Shown piece after piece: positions 23,305 to 31,379 of a stretch of 37,053 nucleotides of DNA. Positions within the stretch are counted from its first letter, which is position 1; each line of letters begins with the position of its first letter. Origin of the DNA: Propionibacteriaceae bacterium (GTDB lineage Bacteria > Actinomycetota > Actinomycetes > Propionibacteriales > Propionibacteriaceae); contig JAISJO010000021.1 of NCBI GenBank assembly GCA_031261485.1, forward strand, positions 1 to 37,053, read 5' to 3'. The position numbers were made by a program, and so were the translations under genes. Under the pieces are notes generated by a model. The model searched no databases. It saw nothing but the letters and a program-made list of their open reading frames with translations, and was not told where the DNA came from.

Positions 23305-24729
23305 TCACCCTAGTGCAGCGCGGTACTTCGCCGGGATATTGGCACTGAGGTCGTCGCCTCTGAAAGGGTCACGGTCGCGGAACTCGCCCAAACGCTCAGA
23401 CAAGACGTTGACGAGCAAGGACGCATGCCACTCGTCGCGGGCGGCAATCATACGTAACCCTTGGCGGGCTTCGGCGTAATCACCCACACACTCGAAGGGC
23501 TTGTGGCCGCAGTAACCGAGTATTTCCTCGTATGCGGTGAGGTGGCGTTCTTGGTCGAGAATGTCTTGGCCGAAAATGGGCACAAGGGTGGAGGGCGGCA
23601 ACCAGGCCGCCAAGATGAGGTACACGAACAAGCATTTCGGGCACTCACAACACCAGTGCGTCGCTCTCTTCTCCAGGTCCAGCGCAAAAGAGCGGTTGCA
23701 GGACGTGAAGGCAGGGAAGTACTGCGGGTACTCGCAGAATCGCCCGGCGATCTCCAACTCGGTCAGCGGTCGCAGAAGGGAGAAGTAAGGCGGCCGCTCG
23801 TGGCCGAGCGCTCCGCGCAGGAGATTCTCGAACTCCAGCGACTTGGACCATTGGTGGTTGATGTCATGTCCCTGCCAGAAGACATTGCCATAGCTCGCTG
23901 AGTACTCATTGCTCATGATGACCGGTCCGAGACCGAGAGCCTGCGAGGTCAGGATTCCGATGAGCGAGTTGATGGCGGTCACTGGTACATGTCCGTTGTG
24001 CGCGCCCTCCTTGTTGATGTCGAACAGCAGGGGATCAATCCGCCTGGTCGGGGAGACGTATTCGCATCCGCTCACAGCGACGCAACGGTCAATGGCGGCG
24101 TACCGATTGACGGAGTACAAGACGGGGTCGAGCCCAGCCGCCTTGCACGTTTCGATACTGACCACTGAATCCTTGCCGCCGCCAACGGCGATGAGAGGAC
24201 GTTGGGAAGGGGCGGAGGGCGCAGAGGGCGAGGAGGGCGCGGAAGAGGCAATGGTCCCACGCTTGTTCGAGGGTTGGGGACCCATCGGTTGGGCCAGCGC
24301 GGGTTGAGAAGCCACGGGTTGGGAGGCTGTGGGTTGGTCAAGCCGAAGCGCTTCAGCGTCCAGGCGCTCGGCTTCGATGCGGGGGTGTAAAGAATCGGGC
24401 AAGTTGTTTCGGTAAGCGAACTCTCCGAGCCCGCCTCGGATGAGATGAGTCAAGAAGTCGTGCTCCACGTCGGTCAACCCAAAACCCACGCTGACTAGGG
24501 GAGGGACTGCCGCCTTGTAGTAGCTCAGCCCTTGGGCAAGGGCGAGGAGTCGTGTAGGCACGCGGGCGTCTGCAGCGTCGCGGATGGGCGAGGGGAGGCG
24601 TACCTCTTCGGCAAAGGACCGACTCTCACGCCCGACGAGGGTGAAATGGCTTGTCACAACCTCAGAGCCCGCGTCGAGGTCGTACCCGTCGTAGCGGAAC
24701 TCGCTGAAGTCAGCGGGAACAAAAACCAT
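23305..24729 (-). CDS. murL: MurL-like UDP-MurNAc-L-Ala-L-Glu epimerase
   Basis: A 474-aa protein. The core carries an ATP PP-loop-like motif [15 protein letters not shown] (GGGKDS at 183-188), then [27 protein letters not shown] and a cysteine-rich [15 protein letters not shown], which fit MurL. That enzyme converts the terminal L-Glu of UDP-MurNAc-L-Ala-L-Glu to D-Glu with ATP, replacing glutamate racemase MurI. The MurD2-type ligase at 18871 is its logical partner. Residues 131-178 are an extra Gln/Pro/Ser-rich linker from tandem DNA repeats. The gene stands before rph-rdgB, a position often held by murI in actinobacteria. TACGAT (24736-24741) ends 6 bases before the ATG. Confidence 0.75.
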   Translation of the reverse strand: MVFVPADFSEFRYDGYDLDAGSEVVTSHFTLVGRESRSFAEEVRLPSPIRDAADARVPTRLLALAQGLSYYKAAVPPLVSVGFGLTDVEHDFLTHLIRGGLGEFAYRNNLPDSLHPRIEAERLDAEALRLDQPTASQPVASQPALAQPMGPQPSNKRGTIASSAPSSPSAPSAPSQRPLIAVGGGKDSVVSIETCKAAGLDPVLYSVNRYAAIDRCVAVSGCEYVSPTRRIDPLLFDINKEGAHNGHVPVTAINSLIGILTSQALGLGPVIMSNEYSASYGNVFWQGHDINHQWSKSLEFENLLRGALGHERPPYFSLLRPLTELEIAGRFCEYPQYFPAFTSCNRSFALDLEKRATHWCCECPKCLFVYLILAAWLPPSTLVPIFGQDILDQERHLTAYEEILGYCGHKPFECVGDYAEARQGLRMIAARDEWHASLLVNVLSERLGEFRDRDPFRGDDLSANIPAKYRAALG

Positions 24730-24761
24730 GTGTACATCGTACCTTCTGACCTCCAGTCATC

Positions 24762-24793
24762 CGTCATGCTGCGCGTCAGTCGCAGCATCCATG
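24762..24793 (+). repeat. Palindromic element with paired stem changes
   Basis: GTCATGCTGCGCGTCAGTCGC plus AGCATCC without interruption: both stem arms differ from the common form at the same paired position (ATGCTGCG/CGCAGCAT), so pairing is kept. It lies between the divergent murL and rph starts. Confidence 0.8.
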
Positions 24794-24835
24794 TCAACGC
24801 CTAAGAACCTCCAACCTCTCGGTAGACTGATGAGC

Positions 24836-25549
24836 ATGAGAAATGATGGAAGACTGGTCGACCAACTGCGTGACGTGAAGATAGCGCGCAACTGGATCGA
24901 CGCCGCCGAGGGGTCGGCACTGATTGAGTTCGGCAAGACGCGGGTCCTGGTGGCCGCGTCGGTGAGCCCGGGGGTGCCGCGTTGGCGCAAAGGTTCGGGT
25001 TTGGGCTGGGTGACGGCGGAGTACGCGATGTTGCCGAGGGCAACCTCAGAGCGAAACGACCGGGAGTCCATCAAGGGTCGCGTCGGTGGCCGCACTCACG
25101 AGATCTCCCGCCTCATCGGGCGTTCGCTGCGCGCTGTCATCGACTACAAGGCGTTGGGGGAGAACACCATACAGATTGACTGTGATGTGCTCCAGGCGGA
25201 CGGCGGGACGCGGACAGCTTCCATTACGGGCGCTTATGTCGCTCTGGTTGATGCCGTGTCGTGGTTGCGGGATCGGAAACTGCTTGTCAGCGAACCATTG
25301 ACGGGTTCGGTTGCGGCGGTAAGTGTGGGCATCATCGACGGCGTACCCATGCTCGACCTACCCTACGAGGAGGACTCCAGGGCACAAGTGGACCTCAACA
25401 TTGTCGCCACTGGCTCGGGGGACCTGATCGAAGTACAGGGAACGGCCGAGGGCAAGCCCTTCACTCGCGCCGACTTGGATGTCTTGCTGGATTTGGGGCT
25501 GGCCGGGTGTGCGCAGTTGACCCAGATTCAGGAGCTGGCGCTAGCGTGA
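24836..25549 (+). CDS. rph: Ribonuclease PH
   Basis: A 237-aa phosphorolytic 3'-to-5' exoribonuclease that trims tRNA 3' ends. [16 protein letters not shown] start, [36 protein letters not shown], and the phosphate/active-site block [21 protein letters not shown] are all typical, and the length fits. ATG 24836 is chosen over 24830 because TAGACT (24823-24828) lies seven bases before it. A longer frame reaching 24728 includes repeat sequence and is unlikely. Confidence 0.95.
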   Translation: MRNDGRLVDQLRDVKIARNWIDAAEGSALIEFGKTRVLVAASVSPGVPRWRKGSGLGWVTAEYAMLPRATSERNDRESIKGRVGGRTHEISRLIGRSLRAVIDYKALGENTIQIDCDVLQADGGTRTASITGAYVALVDAVSWLRDRKLLVSEPLTGSVAAVSVGIIDGVPMLDLPYEEDSRAQVDLNIVATGSGDLIEVQGTAEGKPFTRADLDVLLDLGLAGCAQLTQIQELALA

Positions 25550-25594
25550 CCGGTTCGCAGTTTCCTCATCCTGGGCTGTCGCTCTCCCCGGGCC

Positions 25595-25717
25595 GCCATT
25601 CTGCGTGCACCGTCCAGCACCGTCATTCTGCGCGTAATTGCAGAATCCATGGGCAGTCAGGGGTGTAGCGTGACCGATTCGTCCTTTCGTCATTCTGCGC
25701 GGAGTCGCAGAATCCAT
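25595..25717 (+). repeat. Palindromic elements in a tandem duplication, rph-rdgB gap
   Basis: A fragment (about 25595-25608), a unit at 25622-25650 (loop CGTAATT, one stem change) and a perfect unit at 25689-25717. The two units and their right flanks (GTCAGGGGTG then GTGAC) form an imperfect duplication of about 67 bp. The segment fills the 184-bp gap before rdgB. Confidence 0.8.
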
Positions 25718-25733
25718 TCGTCAGGGGTGCGGT

Positions 25734-26375
25734 GTGACTGACACTTCCCCCAAACTCCTTCTGGCAAGCTCTTCCGCTCACAAGGTCGCGGAGATTTCTC
25801 GCATGCTTGCCAGTTCCGGCGTGGACGTCGAGGTACTGGGACTGGCCGACGTGGCTCCTTACCCTGAACCCGACGAGAACGGCCGCGATTTCGAGGACAA
25901 CGCCTTGATCAAGGCGCGGGCTGGCCACGAGGCGAGTGGACTTCCGACTTTGGCCGACGATTCGGGCCTTGAGGTGGACGTCCTCAATCGCATGCCTGGC
26001 GTACGTTCCGCCCGCTGGGCAGGGGTCGGAGCGGGTGACCACGAGAATCTGGACTTGCTGATTCGCCAACTCGATGATGTGGAGCCAGCTCGGCGAACGG
26101 CCCGCTTCGTGTGTGCGATGGCCCTTGTCAGCGAAGGTATTGAGCAGGTCGTGCGTGGAACGGTCGAGGGAGTGCTCATCTCGGACAAGCGGGGGAGCAA
26201 TGGGTTCGGTTACGACCCCATCTTCCTTCCCGAGGGGTCGTCTCGCACAACCGCCGAGTTGAGCGCCGATGAGAAGGACGCCATCTCCCATCGCGGTCGG
26301 GCCTTGCGGGCGATGGTCGGCCCCATCGCGGACCTTTTTGGGGCGCATCATCAGACGGGACAGGAGAACGCATGA
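25734..26375 (+). CDS. rdgB: Non-canonical purine NTP pyrophosphatase (RdgB/HAM1)
   Basis: A 213-aa cytosolic house-cleaning enzyme that hydrolyses ITP, dITP and XTP. Motifs: [67 protein letters not shown] and [11 protein letters not shown]. The GTG at 25734 directly follows AGGGGTGCGGT, where AGGGG can serve as ribosome-binding site. It follows rph as in most actinobacteria and overlaps thyA by ATGA. Confidence 0.93.
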   Translation: MTDTSPKLLLASSSAHKVAEISRMLASSGVDVEVLGLADVAPYPEPDENGRDFEDNALIKARAGHEASGLPTLADDSGLEVDVLNRMPGVRSARWAGVGAGDHENLDLLIRQLDDVEPARRTARFVCAMALVSEGIEQVVRGTVEGVLISDKRGSNGFGYDPIFLPEGSSRTTAELSADEKDAISHRGRALRAMVGPIADLFGAHHQTGQENA

Positions 26376-27166
26376 AGCAATACATTGACCTTCTGAAGCG
26401 CATTCTCGACGAGGGAGTGGAGAAGTCCGACAGGACGGGCACGGGGACGCGCTCGATCTTCGGCCATCAAATGCGCTTCCACCTCGAAGAAGGATTCCCC
26501 CTTCTGACAACGAAAAAGGTACACACCCGTTCCGTCTTTGGTGAACTTCTGTGGTTCCTGCGCGGTGACACGAATATTGCCTGGCTGCATGAGAACAACA
26601 TCTCTATCTGGGATGAGTGGGCGGACGAGAACGGCGACCTCGGCCCGATTTACGGGTATCAGTGGCGGTCGTGGCCGACCCCCGATGGTCGCCATGTCGA
26701 TCAAATCGCCCAGGTCATCAAGCAAATACGCGCCAAGCCCGACTCGCGGCGCCACATCGTTTCCGCGTGGAATGTGGCCGATGTGGAGGATATGGCCCTT
26801 CCGCCGTGCCACACCATGTTCCAGTTCTATGTGGCGGACGGGAAGCTCTCGACCCAGTTGTACCAGCGCAGTGCCGATGTGTTCTTGGGAGTGCCATTCA
26901 ACATTGCGTCGTACGCATTGCTCACTCATCTGGTTGCGCAGGTCACTGGACTGGGCGTGGGGGACTTCGTACACACCCTGGGCGACGCCCATATTTACAG
27001 TAATCACATGGACCAGGTGGCTCTTCAGTTGACGCGAGAGCCGCGAGCATTGCCTACTGTGCGACTCAATCCTGCCGTGACGGACATTGACGCTTTCGAG
27101 TTGTCGGATATCGAGGTGGACGGCTATGACCCTTGGCCCGCCATCAAGGCCCCCATCGCGGTATGA
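26372..27166 (+). CDS. thyA: Thymidylate synthase
   Basis: A 264-aa enzyme, the same length as the E. coli protein, that methylates dUMP using methylene-tetrahydrofolate. [28 protein letters not shown], the active-site PPCHTMFQF with nucleophile Cys146, [19 protein letters not shown] and [12 protein letters not shown] are intact. CAGGAG lies before the ATG inside the end of rdgB. folA follows after 9 bp and regenerates tetrahydrofolate. Confidence 0.97.
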   Translation: MKQYIDLLKRILDEGVEKSDRTGTGTRSIFGHQMRFHLEEGFPLLTTKKVHTRSVFGELLWFLRGDTNIAWLHENNISIWDEWADENGDLGPIYGYQWRSWPTPDGRHVDQIAQVIKQIRAKPDSRRHIVSAWNVADVEDMALPPCHTMFQFYVADGKLSTQLYQRSADVFLGVPFNIASYALLTHLVAQVTGLGVGDFVHTLGDAHIYSNHMDQVALQLTREPRALPTVRLNPAVTDIDAFELSDIEVDGYDPWPAIKAPIAV

Positions 27167-27175
27167 GGATGTGCC

Positions 27176-28084
27176 ATGCCGAATACGCCATCACTGACTG
27201 ACCCACCGTTCGATTCTGAGGTGTCGGGCGTTCCTGGCGTTTTCCTCCTGCCCATCGTGCCGGTAACGGCCATTGCCGCTGTCGCTCGCAATGGAGTCAT
27301 CGGTAACCATGGCGAGATTCCCTGGCACATCCCCGAGGACTTTCGACGCTTCAAGAAGGTAACAATGGGCGGCGCCCTCATCATGGGCCGGACAACCTTC
27401 GAGTCCATCGGCAAACCCTTGCCTGGGAGGATAACAATTGTTGTGTCCCGCAGTACGGCGCCCGCCGGTCGTCATGTTGCGCAGGATGACGCGAGTGTCG
27501 GACCGGATGGCGTGGGGTTCGCACCCACCCTCCGTCATTCTGCGTGTGAGTCGCAGAATCTAGTTGGTCAGACGCGGCCCGGATACTGCGACTTCGCGCA
27601 GGATGACGGAGGCCCTCCGCCCAACCCGACCACACCTGACCAGGTCCAGTGGGCGTCCTCGGTTCCCGCCGCCCTCGACCTTGCCGCCACCCTGGCATTG
27701 CCCGTTTTCGTCGCTGGAGGTGCGCAGATATACCGTGCGGCTTGGCCCTATCTCACCCACCTCGACATCACTGAGGTGGACCTCGAACCCGACGGTGACG
27801 CGCTTTTCCCGCCCATTGATTCAAGGTGGGCGGAGTCGTCGCGCGAGCCTCACGACGGGTACGCCTTCGTACAATACGAACGGGCAGCCTCCGAGCGAAG
27901 GCCCGAAGAAAATGGTTCAATGTGTCATTCTGCGACATCATCCTGCGCGCAAGTCGCAGAGCAAAGAACCCACTCCATCGGCTCAGATCCTGCGACTCCG
28001 CTTCGCTCTGCGCCGGATGACGAGGACGACCCCAACGACAATCGTCCTCTTTCTCAATCCCTGGCGACGACTGACGATGCGTGA
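27176..28084 (+). CDS. folA: Dihydrofolate reductase with repeat-encoded insertion and tail
   Basis: A 302-aa protein, against 160-180 for typical bacterial DHFR. The catalytic parts are all present: IAAVARNGVIGNHGEIPWHIPEDFRRFK (34-60), GGALIMGRTTFESIGKPLPGR, VFVAGGAQIYRAAWP, THLDITEVDLEPDGDALFPPI and YAFVQYER (229-236). Residues about 96-156 are extra and lie in the loop after the IVVSR strand; residues 237-302 form an added tail. Both are largely encoded by palindromic elements. The tail overlaps the start of dinB by 8 bp. GAGG before ATG 27176 supports this start, giving a 28-residue leader before the core. It reduces dihydrofolate made by the adjacent ThyA. Confidence 0.88.
   Translation: MPNTPSLTDPPFDSEVSGVPGVFLLPIVPVTAIAAVARNGVIGNHGEIPWHIPEDFRRFKKVTMGGALIMGRTTFESIGKPLPGRITIVVSRSTAPAGRHVAQDDASVGPDGVGFAPTLRHSACESQNLVGQTRPGYCDFAQDDGGPPPNPTTPDQVQWASSVPAALDLAATLALPVFVAGGAQIYRAAWPYLTHLDITEVDLEPDGDALFPPIDSRWAESSREPHDGYAFVQYERAASERRPEENGSMCHSATSSCAQVAEQRTHSIGSDPATPLRSAPDDEDDPNDNRPLSQSLATTDDA
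27470..27607 (+). repeat. Palindromic elements inside folA (internal loop)
   Basis: Three arms: a fragment (27470-27490, GTCATGTTGCGCAGGATGAC), a full unit (27532-27560, stem ATTCTGCG/CGCAGAAT) and a reverse-oriented unit (about 27580-27607 ending CGCGCAGGATGAC). In frame they read RHVAQDD, RHSACESQN and GYCDFAQDDG, with no stop codons. Confidence 0.85.
27925..28022 (+). repeat. Palindromic elements at the folA 3' end
   Basis: A left arm starting GTCATTCTGCG with an inserted CATCATCCTGCGCG, and a reverse right arm starting GATCCTGCGACTCCG and ending CGCCGGATGAC, together about 98 bp. The ends are complementary. They encode most of the added DHFR tail and end 55 bp before the dinB start. Confidence 0.8.
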
Positions 28085-29444
28085 CACCGCTTCCATCCTC
28101 CACCTGGACCTCGACGCTTTCTTCGCGGCCGTCGAGCAAAGGGACAAGCCGAGTTTGAGGGGTAAGCCGGTCATCGTGGGTGGCATATCCGGGCGTGGGG
28201 TCGTCTCGACGTGCAGCTACGAGGCGCGGGTCTTTGGTGTACATTCGGCAATGCCCATGCACGAGGCGCGTCGCCTGTGCCCCAACGCCGCCTTTCTGTC
28301 CGGGCGCTTTGGCGCTTACCGAATCGCCTCCCGACAGGTCATGACCATTTTGCGCTCACTGAGTCCAGATGTGGAACCGCTGAGCTTGGACGAAGCCTTT
28401 GTGGATCTCGTGTCGGGCGGGGTCACGGATTATTCGATGGAAGCCCTGACTGAACTGGGCGAGGGCGTGCGGGCACAAGTCCACGAAGTCACGGGTGGGC
28501 TGACGGCTTCCGTGGGCATCGGGTCGAGCAAGTTCATGGCCAAACTGGGTTCCGAGGCCGCCAAGCCGAACGGCCTTGTCATCATTCCGCCCGGCACGGA
28601 GGCCGACCGCATCGCCGACCTGCCCGTGTCGGCCATCCCAGGCGTGGGTCCGGCGACCACAGAGCGCCTCAACCGACTAGGACTGAGGTCTATTGCTGAC
28701 CTTCGCAGAGCCACACCCACCGAGCTTCGCCACGAGTTGGGGCAAGCGACAGCCACCTGGCTCCAAGACATTGCTTATGCACGCGACGATAGGACGGTGT
28801 CGGCACTGCGAGAGGTCAAGTCCATCTCGGTGGAGGACACATTCGAGACTGACTACACCAAGGTTGAAGACTTGATGCCGATGGCCGCTCGGGATGCCGT
28901 CCTCGTGGCTCGCCGATTGCGCAAAGCGGGATGGTTCGCGCGCACTATTACTCTGAAACTCAAACTAGCCGACTTCACCACGCACGCCCGCTCACGGACC
29001 CTCCTGGGAGCCGTGGACTCCGACGAAACCATCGCCGAGGTGGCATTGTCGCTACTCAATGAACAGCGACACTTGCTCTCAGCGGGAATACGGTTACTGG
29101 GAGTGGGAGTGTCAGGCTTCACAAGGGAAGCGCAGGAGGCGTTGTTCGAAGTCTCAGCCGCGAGGTCCGACGAGTCCCGCGTCGAGATTCCCTCCATGGT
29201 TGCCCGCCGTTCTCACACGATGTACCGCCCCGGCGACGACGTTCATCACGATGTCTTTGGCCTGGGGTGGGTGTGGGGAACTGGCCTCGGTCGGGTGACG
29301 GTTCGTTTCGAGACCGCCACCACAGGCCCCGGCAAGATTCATACCTTCGCCCTGGACGACCCCGACCTCAAACCAGCCCCCGTCGTCCCTCCGGGTGGCG
29401 ACGAGGACGGCATCGAGGAGACGTACGACGACGCCGACGAGTAA
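28077..29444 (+). CDS. dinB: DNA polymerase IV (Y-family translesion polymerase)
   Basis: A 455-aa polymerase. ATG 28077 gives MRDTASILHLDLDAFFAAVEQ with the first metal-binding Asp residues. GRGVVSTCSYEARVFGVHSAMP, SLDEAFVDL (catalytic Asp/Glu) and SVGIGSSKFMAKLGSEAAKP follow. Helix-hairpin-helix VSAIPGVGPATTERLNRLG and a little-finger domain come next. The acidic end lacks an obvious β-clamp pentapeptide. The upstream open frame is the other frame of folA and is not coding for dinB. Translation may be coupled to folA through the 8-bp overlap. Confidence 0.93.
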   Translation: MRDTASILHLDLDAFFAAVEQRDKPSLRGKPVIVGGISGRGVVSTCSYEARVFGVHSAMPMHEARRLCPNAAFLSGRFGAYRIASRQVMTILRSLSPDVEPLSLDEAFVDLVSGGVTDYSMEALTELGEGVRAQVHEVTGGLTASVGIGSSKFMAKLGSEAAKPNGLVIIPPGTEADRIADLPVSAIPGVGPATTERLNRLGLRSIADLRRATPTELRHELGQATATWLQDIAYARDDRTVSALREVKSISVEDTFETDYTKVEDLMPMAARDAVLVARRLRKAGWFARTITLKLKLADFTTHARSRTLLGAVDSDETIAEVALSLLNEQRHLLSAGIRLLGVGVSGFTREAQEALFEVSAARSDESRVEIPSMVARRSHTMYRPGDDVHHDVFGLGWVWGTGLGRVTVRFETATTGPGKIHTFALDDPDLKPAPVVPPGGDEDGIEETYDDADE

Positions 29445-29453
29445 GCGCGCCGG

Positions 29454-29490
29454 TCATGTATTCAGGGCCAAGTGCACTCTCACCGCCTCA
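29454..29490 (-). pseudogene. Remnant of a mazF 3' end / direct repeat of 30601-30630
   Basis: 29461-29490 matches 30601-30630 (the end of the intact mazF) at 27 of 30 bases. On the minus strand it reads EAVRVHLALNT-stop compared with EALKVHLALNA-stop. The mostly conservative changes and the kept stop suggest it was once coding. It adjoins the 3' end of rhuM, whose stop codon lies in its last three bases. Confidence 0.75.
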
Positions 29491-30498
29491 CCCATTTCGC
29501 CTGTTTTCCAGGTTCTTCTGGGTAGTGCGGAGATAGGCGAGATAGTCGTTTTCGACTGTGGTGAGTTCTTCGAGTTCCCTCGAGCGGTACCTGGAATACT
29601 CAGCCTGAGCTTTGGCAGCGGCCTGGTCATGGCTGATGGTGCCAGGGCCTTCTAGCACACCTTCGCCGAGACGTCGGGCGAAATCGTCCAGTTCAACAAG
29701 CCAATCCTTCATGTGCATCGGCTCATGCCTGACAGCATGCAGTTCTGCCTGATCGAAGAATAGTGACACGAGACGATTCAGCATCTCCAGCTCGTTCTGG
29801 GTCAGGTAGTTCTTGGCGACCATGACCTCAGCTTTGGTGGGGCGGAAGCCATCGAAAGATGTCAAGCCCATAAACGGCTGGTCCGCGTCGGCTCGGCTCA
29901 CAATGATCTCGGCGGCAGTGTGTCCGTGGGCGGCGTAGTGCATCTTGTTTTGCACAATCTTGAAGTACAGCATTGACTCGTCGGCTGTCGGGTCGTAGTC
30001 GACGCTCGTTGCGAACAAATCGAGCAGCTGGCGGTAGAAGACTTTCTCAGAGGAACGTATGTCGCGAATGCGAGCCAACAATTCGCGCCAGTAGCTGCCG
30101 CCACCCTCCTGTTTGAGTAGGGCATCGTTCATGGCGAAACCTTTGCGCAGGTATTCCTTGAGCACGCCAGTGGCCCAGATGCGGAAGTGAGTGGCGAGGC
30201 CGCTGCGGACACGATAGCCGACCGCGAGCACCATATCCAGGTTGTAGTGGGCTACCATGTACGACTTGCCATCTGAGGCAGTTGTTCGGAATTTCCGAAC
30301 AACTGAATCCTCAGCCAGTTCCCGGTCCTCAAAGATATGTTTGATGTGCTCGGAGACATTTGCCTTGGAGGTTTGGAACAAGTCGACAATCTGCGCCTGC
30401 GTTAGCCACACCGTCTCGTCAATGAACCGGGTCTCAATGCGGGTCAGGCCGTCGTCGGTGCGATAAATGACGATCTCTCCGACTGGCTGCTCCTGCAT
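29488..30498 (-). CDS. rhuM: RhuM-family protein
   Basis: A 336-aa protein of the virulence-RhuM family: GEIVIYRTDDGLTRIETRFIDETVWLTQAQIVDLF, a helix-turn-helix-like start also seen in phage Bro/KilA-N-type proteins. VVRKFRTTASDGKSYMVAHYNLDMVLAVGYRVRS and FRIWATGVLKEYL follow, and FDGFRPTKAEVMVAKNYLTQNELEMLNRLV toward the end. The family is common in islands and near restriction or toxin genes; its biochemical role is unknown. GGGAGG precedes the ATG. A palindrome CTCATG-C-CATGAG (30550-30562) lies upstream and may be an operator. It is bracketed by mazF end duplicates. Confidence 0.88.
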   Translation of the reverse strand: MQEQPVGEIVIYRTDDGLTRIETRFIDETVWLTQAQIVDLFQTSKANVSEHIKHIFEDRELAEDSVVRKFRTTASDGKSYMVAHYNLDMVLAVGYRVRSGLATHFRIWATGVLKEYLRKGFAMNDALLKQEGGGSYWRELLARIRDIRSSEKVFYRQLLDLFATSVDYDPTADESMLYFKIVQNKMHYAAHGHTAAEIIVSRADADQPFMGLTSFDGFRPTKAEVMVAKNYLTQNELEMLNRLVSLFFDQAELHAVRHEPMHMKDWLVELDDFARRLGEGVLEGPGTISHDQAAAKAQAEYSRYRSRELEELTTVENDYLAYLRTTQKNLENRRNG

Positions 30499-30593
30499 GG
30501 GCTAAACCTCCCAACTGCTCACGTGTTGTTTTTCAGGTGTTCTTCACGCCTCATGCCATGAGTCTACTGAGTAGGTCCGACATTTCCGACAGC

Positions 30594-30983
30594 CTATGCG
30601 TTCAGGGCCAAGTGCACCTTCAGCGCCTCATCGACTCGGGCCATCGCCTCGAAGTTGAGATGTCCGATGACACGGACAACACGGCGAACTGACACGGAAC
30701 GTACCTGCTCGGCCTGAGCTGTGGACTGTACGCTGAGGCCAGATTCTTCAGGCAGGATGACCGTCTGGTAGGGGCGATCACGCCCAGTGGTATTGAGTGT
30801 ACGAGTCAAGGGGACGACAGTGAGCATTGTGTTGCCCGTACGAGCGGCGGCGGCGTTCGCACCGTCGTTGCTGACGATGATGCAGGGGCGGGTCTTGTTT
30901 TGTTCTGGGTCGACAGCGGGGTCGAGTTCGACCAGGACGACGTGACCCCGGCGGGGTGGTATGTCCCAGAGCGGAACACTCAT
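30594..30983 (-). CDS. mazF: MazF/PemK-type endoribonuclease toxin
   Basis: A 129-aa protein with the MazF fold: RRGHVVLVELDPAVDPEQNKTRPCIIVSND, TVVPLTRT, the conserved QAEQVRSVSVRRV and the ending GHLNFEAMARVDEALKVHLAL. It probably cuts single-stranded mRNA at short motifs. Its ATG overlaps the antitoxin stop (ATGA). Its last 30 codon-bases are duplicated beyond rhuM. Confidence 0.88.
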   Translation of the reverse strand: MSVPLWDIPPRRGHVVLVELDPAVDPEQNKTRPCIIVSNDGANAAAARTGNTMLTVVPLTRTLNTTGRDRPYQTVILPEESGLSVQSTAQAEQVRSVSVRRVVRVIGHLNFEAMARVDEALKVHLALNA

Positions 30984-31315
30984 CCTTCGACGCTCCGACC
31001 ACGAGACCCCGAAACACTGGAGGAATGGTTGGAGGAACCGCCAAAGGAACCGCCGGAGGAATCCCTCGAGTGATCACTGGAGGAATGACCGGACGAATCA
31101 CCCCATCCGTCCGCCTGGACCGTGTCCCAAAGGGCGCCCTCGCCACTTGCCGCCCACTCGTCGAATGCTTCGACATAGGAGTCAGTCAGTTCCCGTTGGC
31201 GCATGGCCTGGATAGCGGCAGCCACGACAGCGGAACGACTCGGATACAGCCCGCGCGCCGCCTGGTCGTCCAGAAACCCCACATCGTCCCGAGGGATGCT
31301 CACACTCACTTTCAT
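30980..31315 (-). CDS. mazE: Ribbon-helix-helix antitoxin (MazE-like) with Ser/His/Gly tail
   Basis: A 111-aa protein. Residues 1-45 form a ribbon-helix-helix DNA-binding unit (MKVSVSIPRDDVGFLDDQAA, SRSAVVAAAIQAMRQREL). The toxin-binding segment SYVEAFDEWAASGEGALWD follows. The last 40 residues are low complexity (Ser, His, Gly, Asp), encoded by short tandem repeats of GGAGGAA/CCGGAGGAA type. TAGGAT (31322-31327) ends 6 bases before the ATG with GGAG in between. Confidence 0.82.
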   Translation of the reverse strand: MKVSVSIPRDDVGFLDDQAARGLYPSRSAVVAAAIQAMRQRELTDSYVEAFDEWAASGEGALWDTVQADGWGDSSGHSSSDHSRDSSGGSFGGSSNHSSSVSGSRGRSVEG

Positions 31316-31322
31316 ACTCCAA

Positions 31323-31338
31323 TCCTACCCCGGTAGGA
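31323..31338 (-). promoter_or_regulatory. Palindromic operator over the mazEF -10 region
   Basis: TCCTACC-CC-GGTAGGA, a perfect 7-bp inverted repeat with a two-base centre, covering the TAGGAT hexamer of the mazEF promoter. It is the expected site for autorepression by the ribbon-helix-helix antitoxin. Confidence 0.6.
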
Positions 31339-31379
31339 ACAGCGTTACTACCCTAGCCCGAACCATACGTTTTCCCACG

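Noticed and set aside
22537-23316. CCCTAGTG shared before the Phd-type antitoxin and at the murL end, as a possible third gene-end duplication
   Set aside because: Only 8 bp match; too short to separate from chance, unlike the 31-bp and 30-bp cases.
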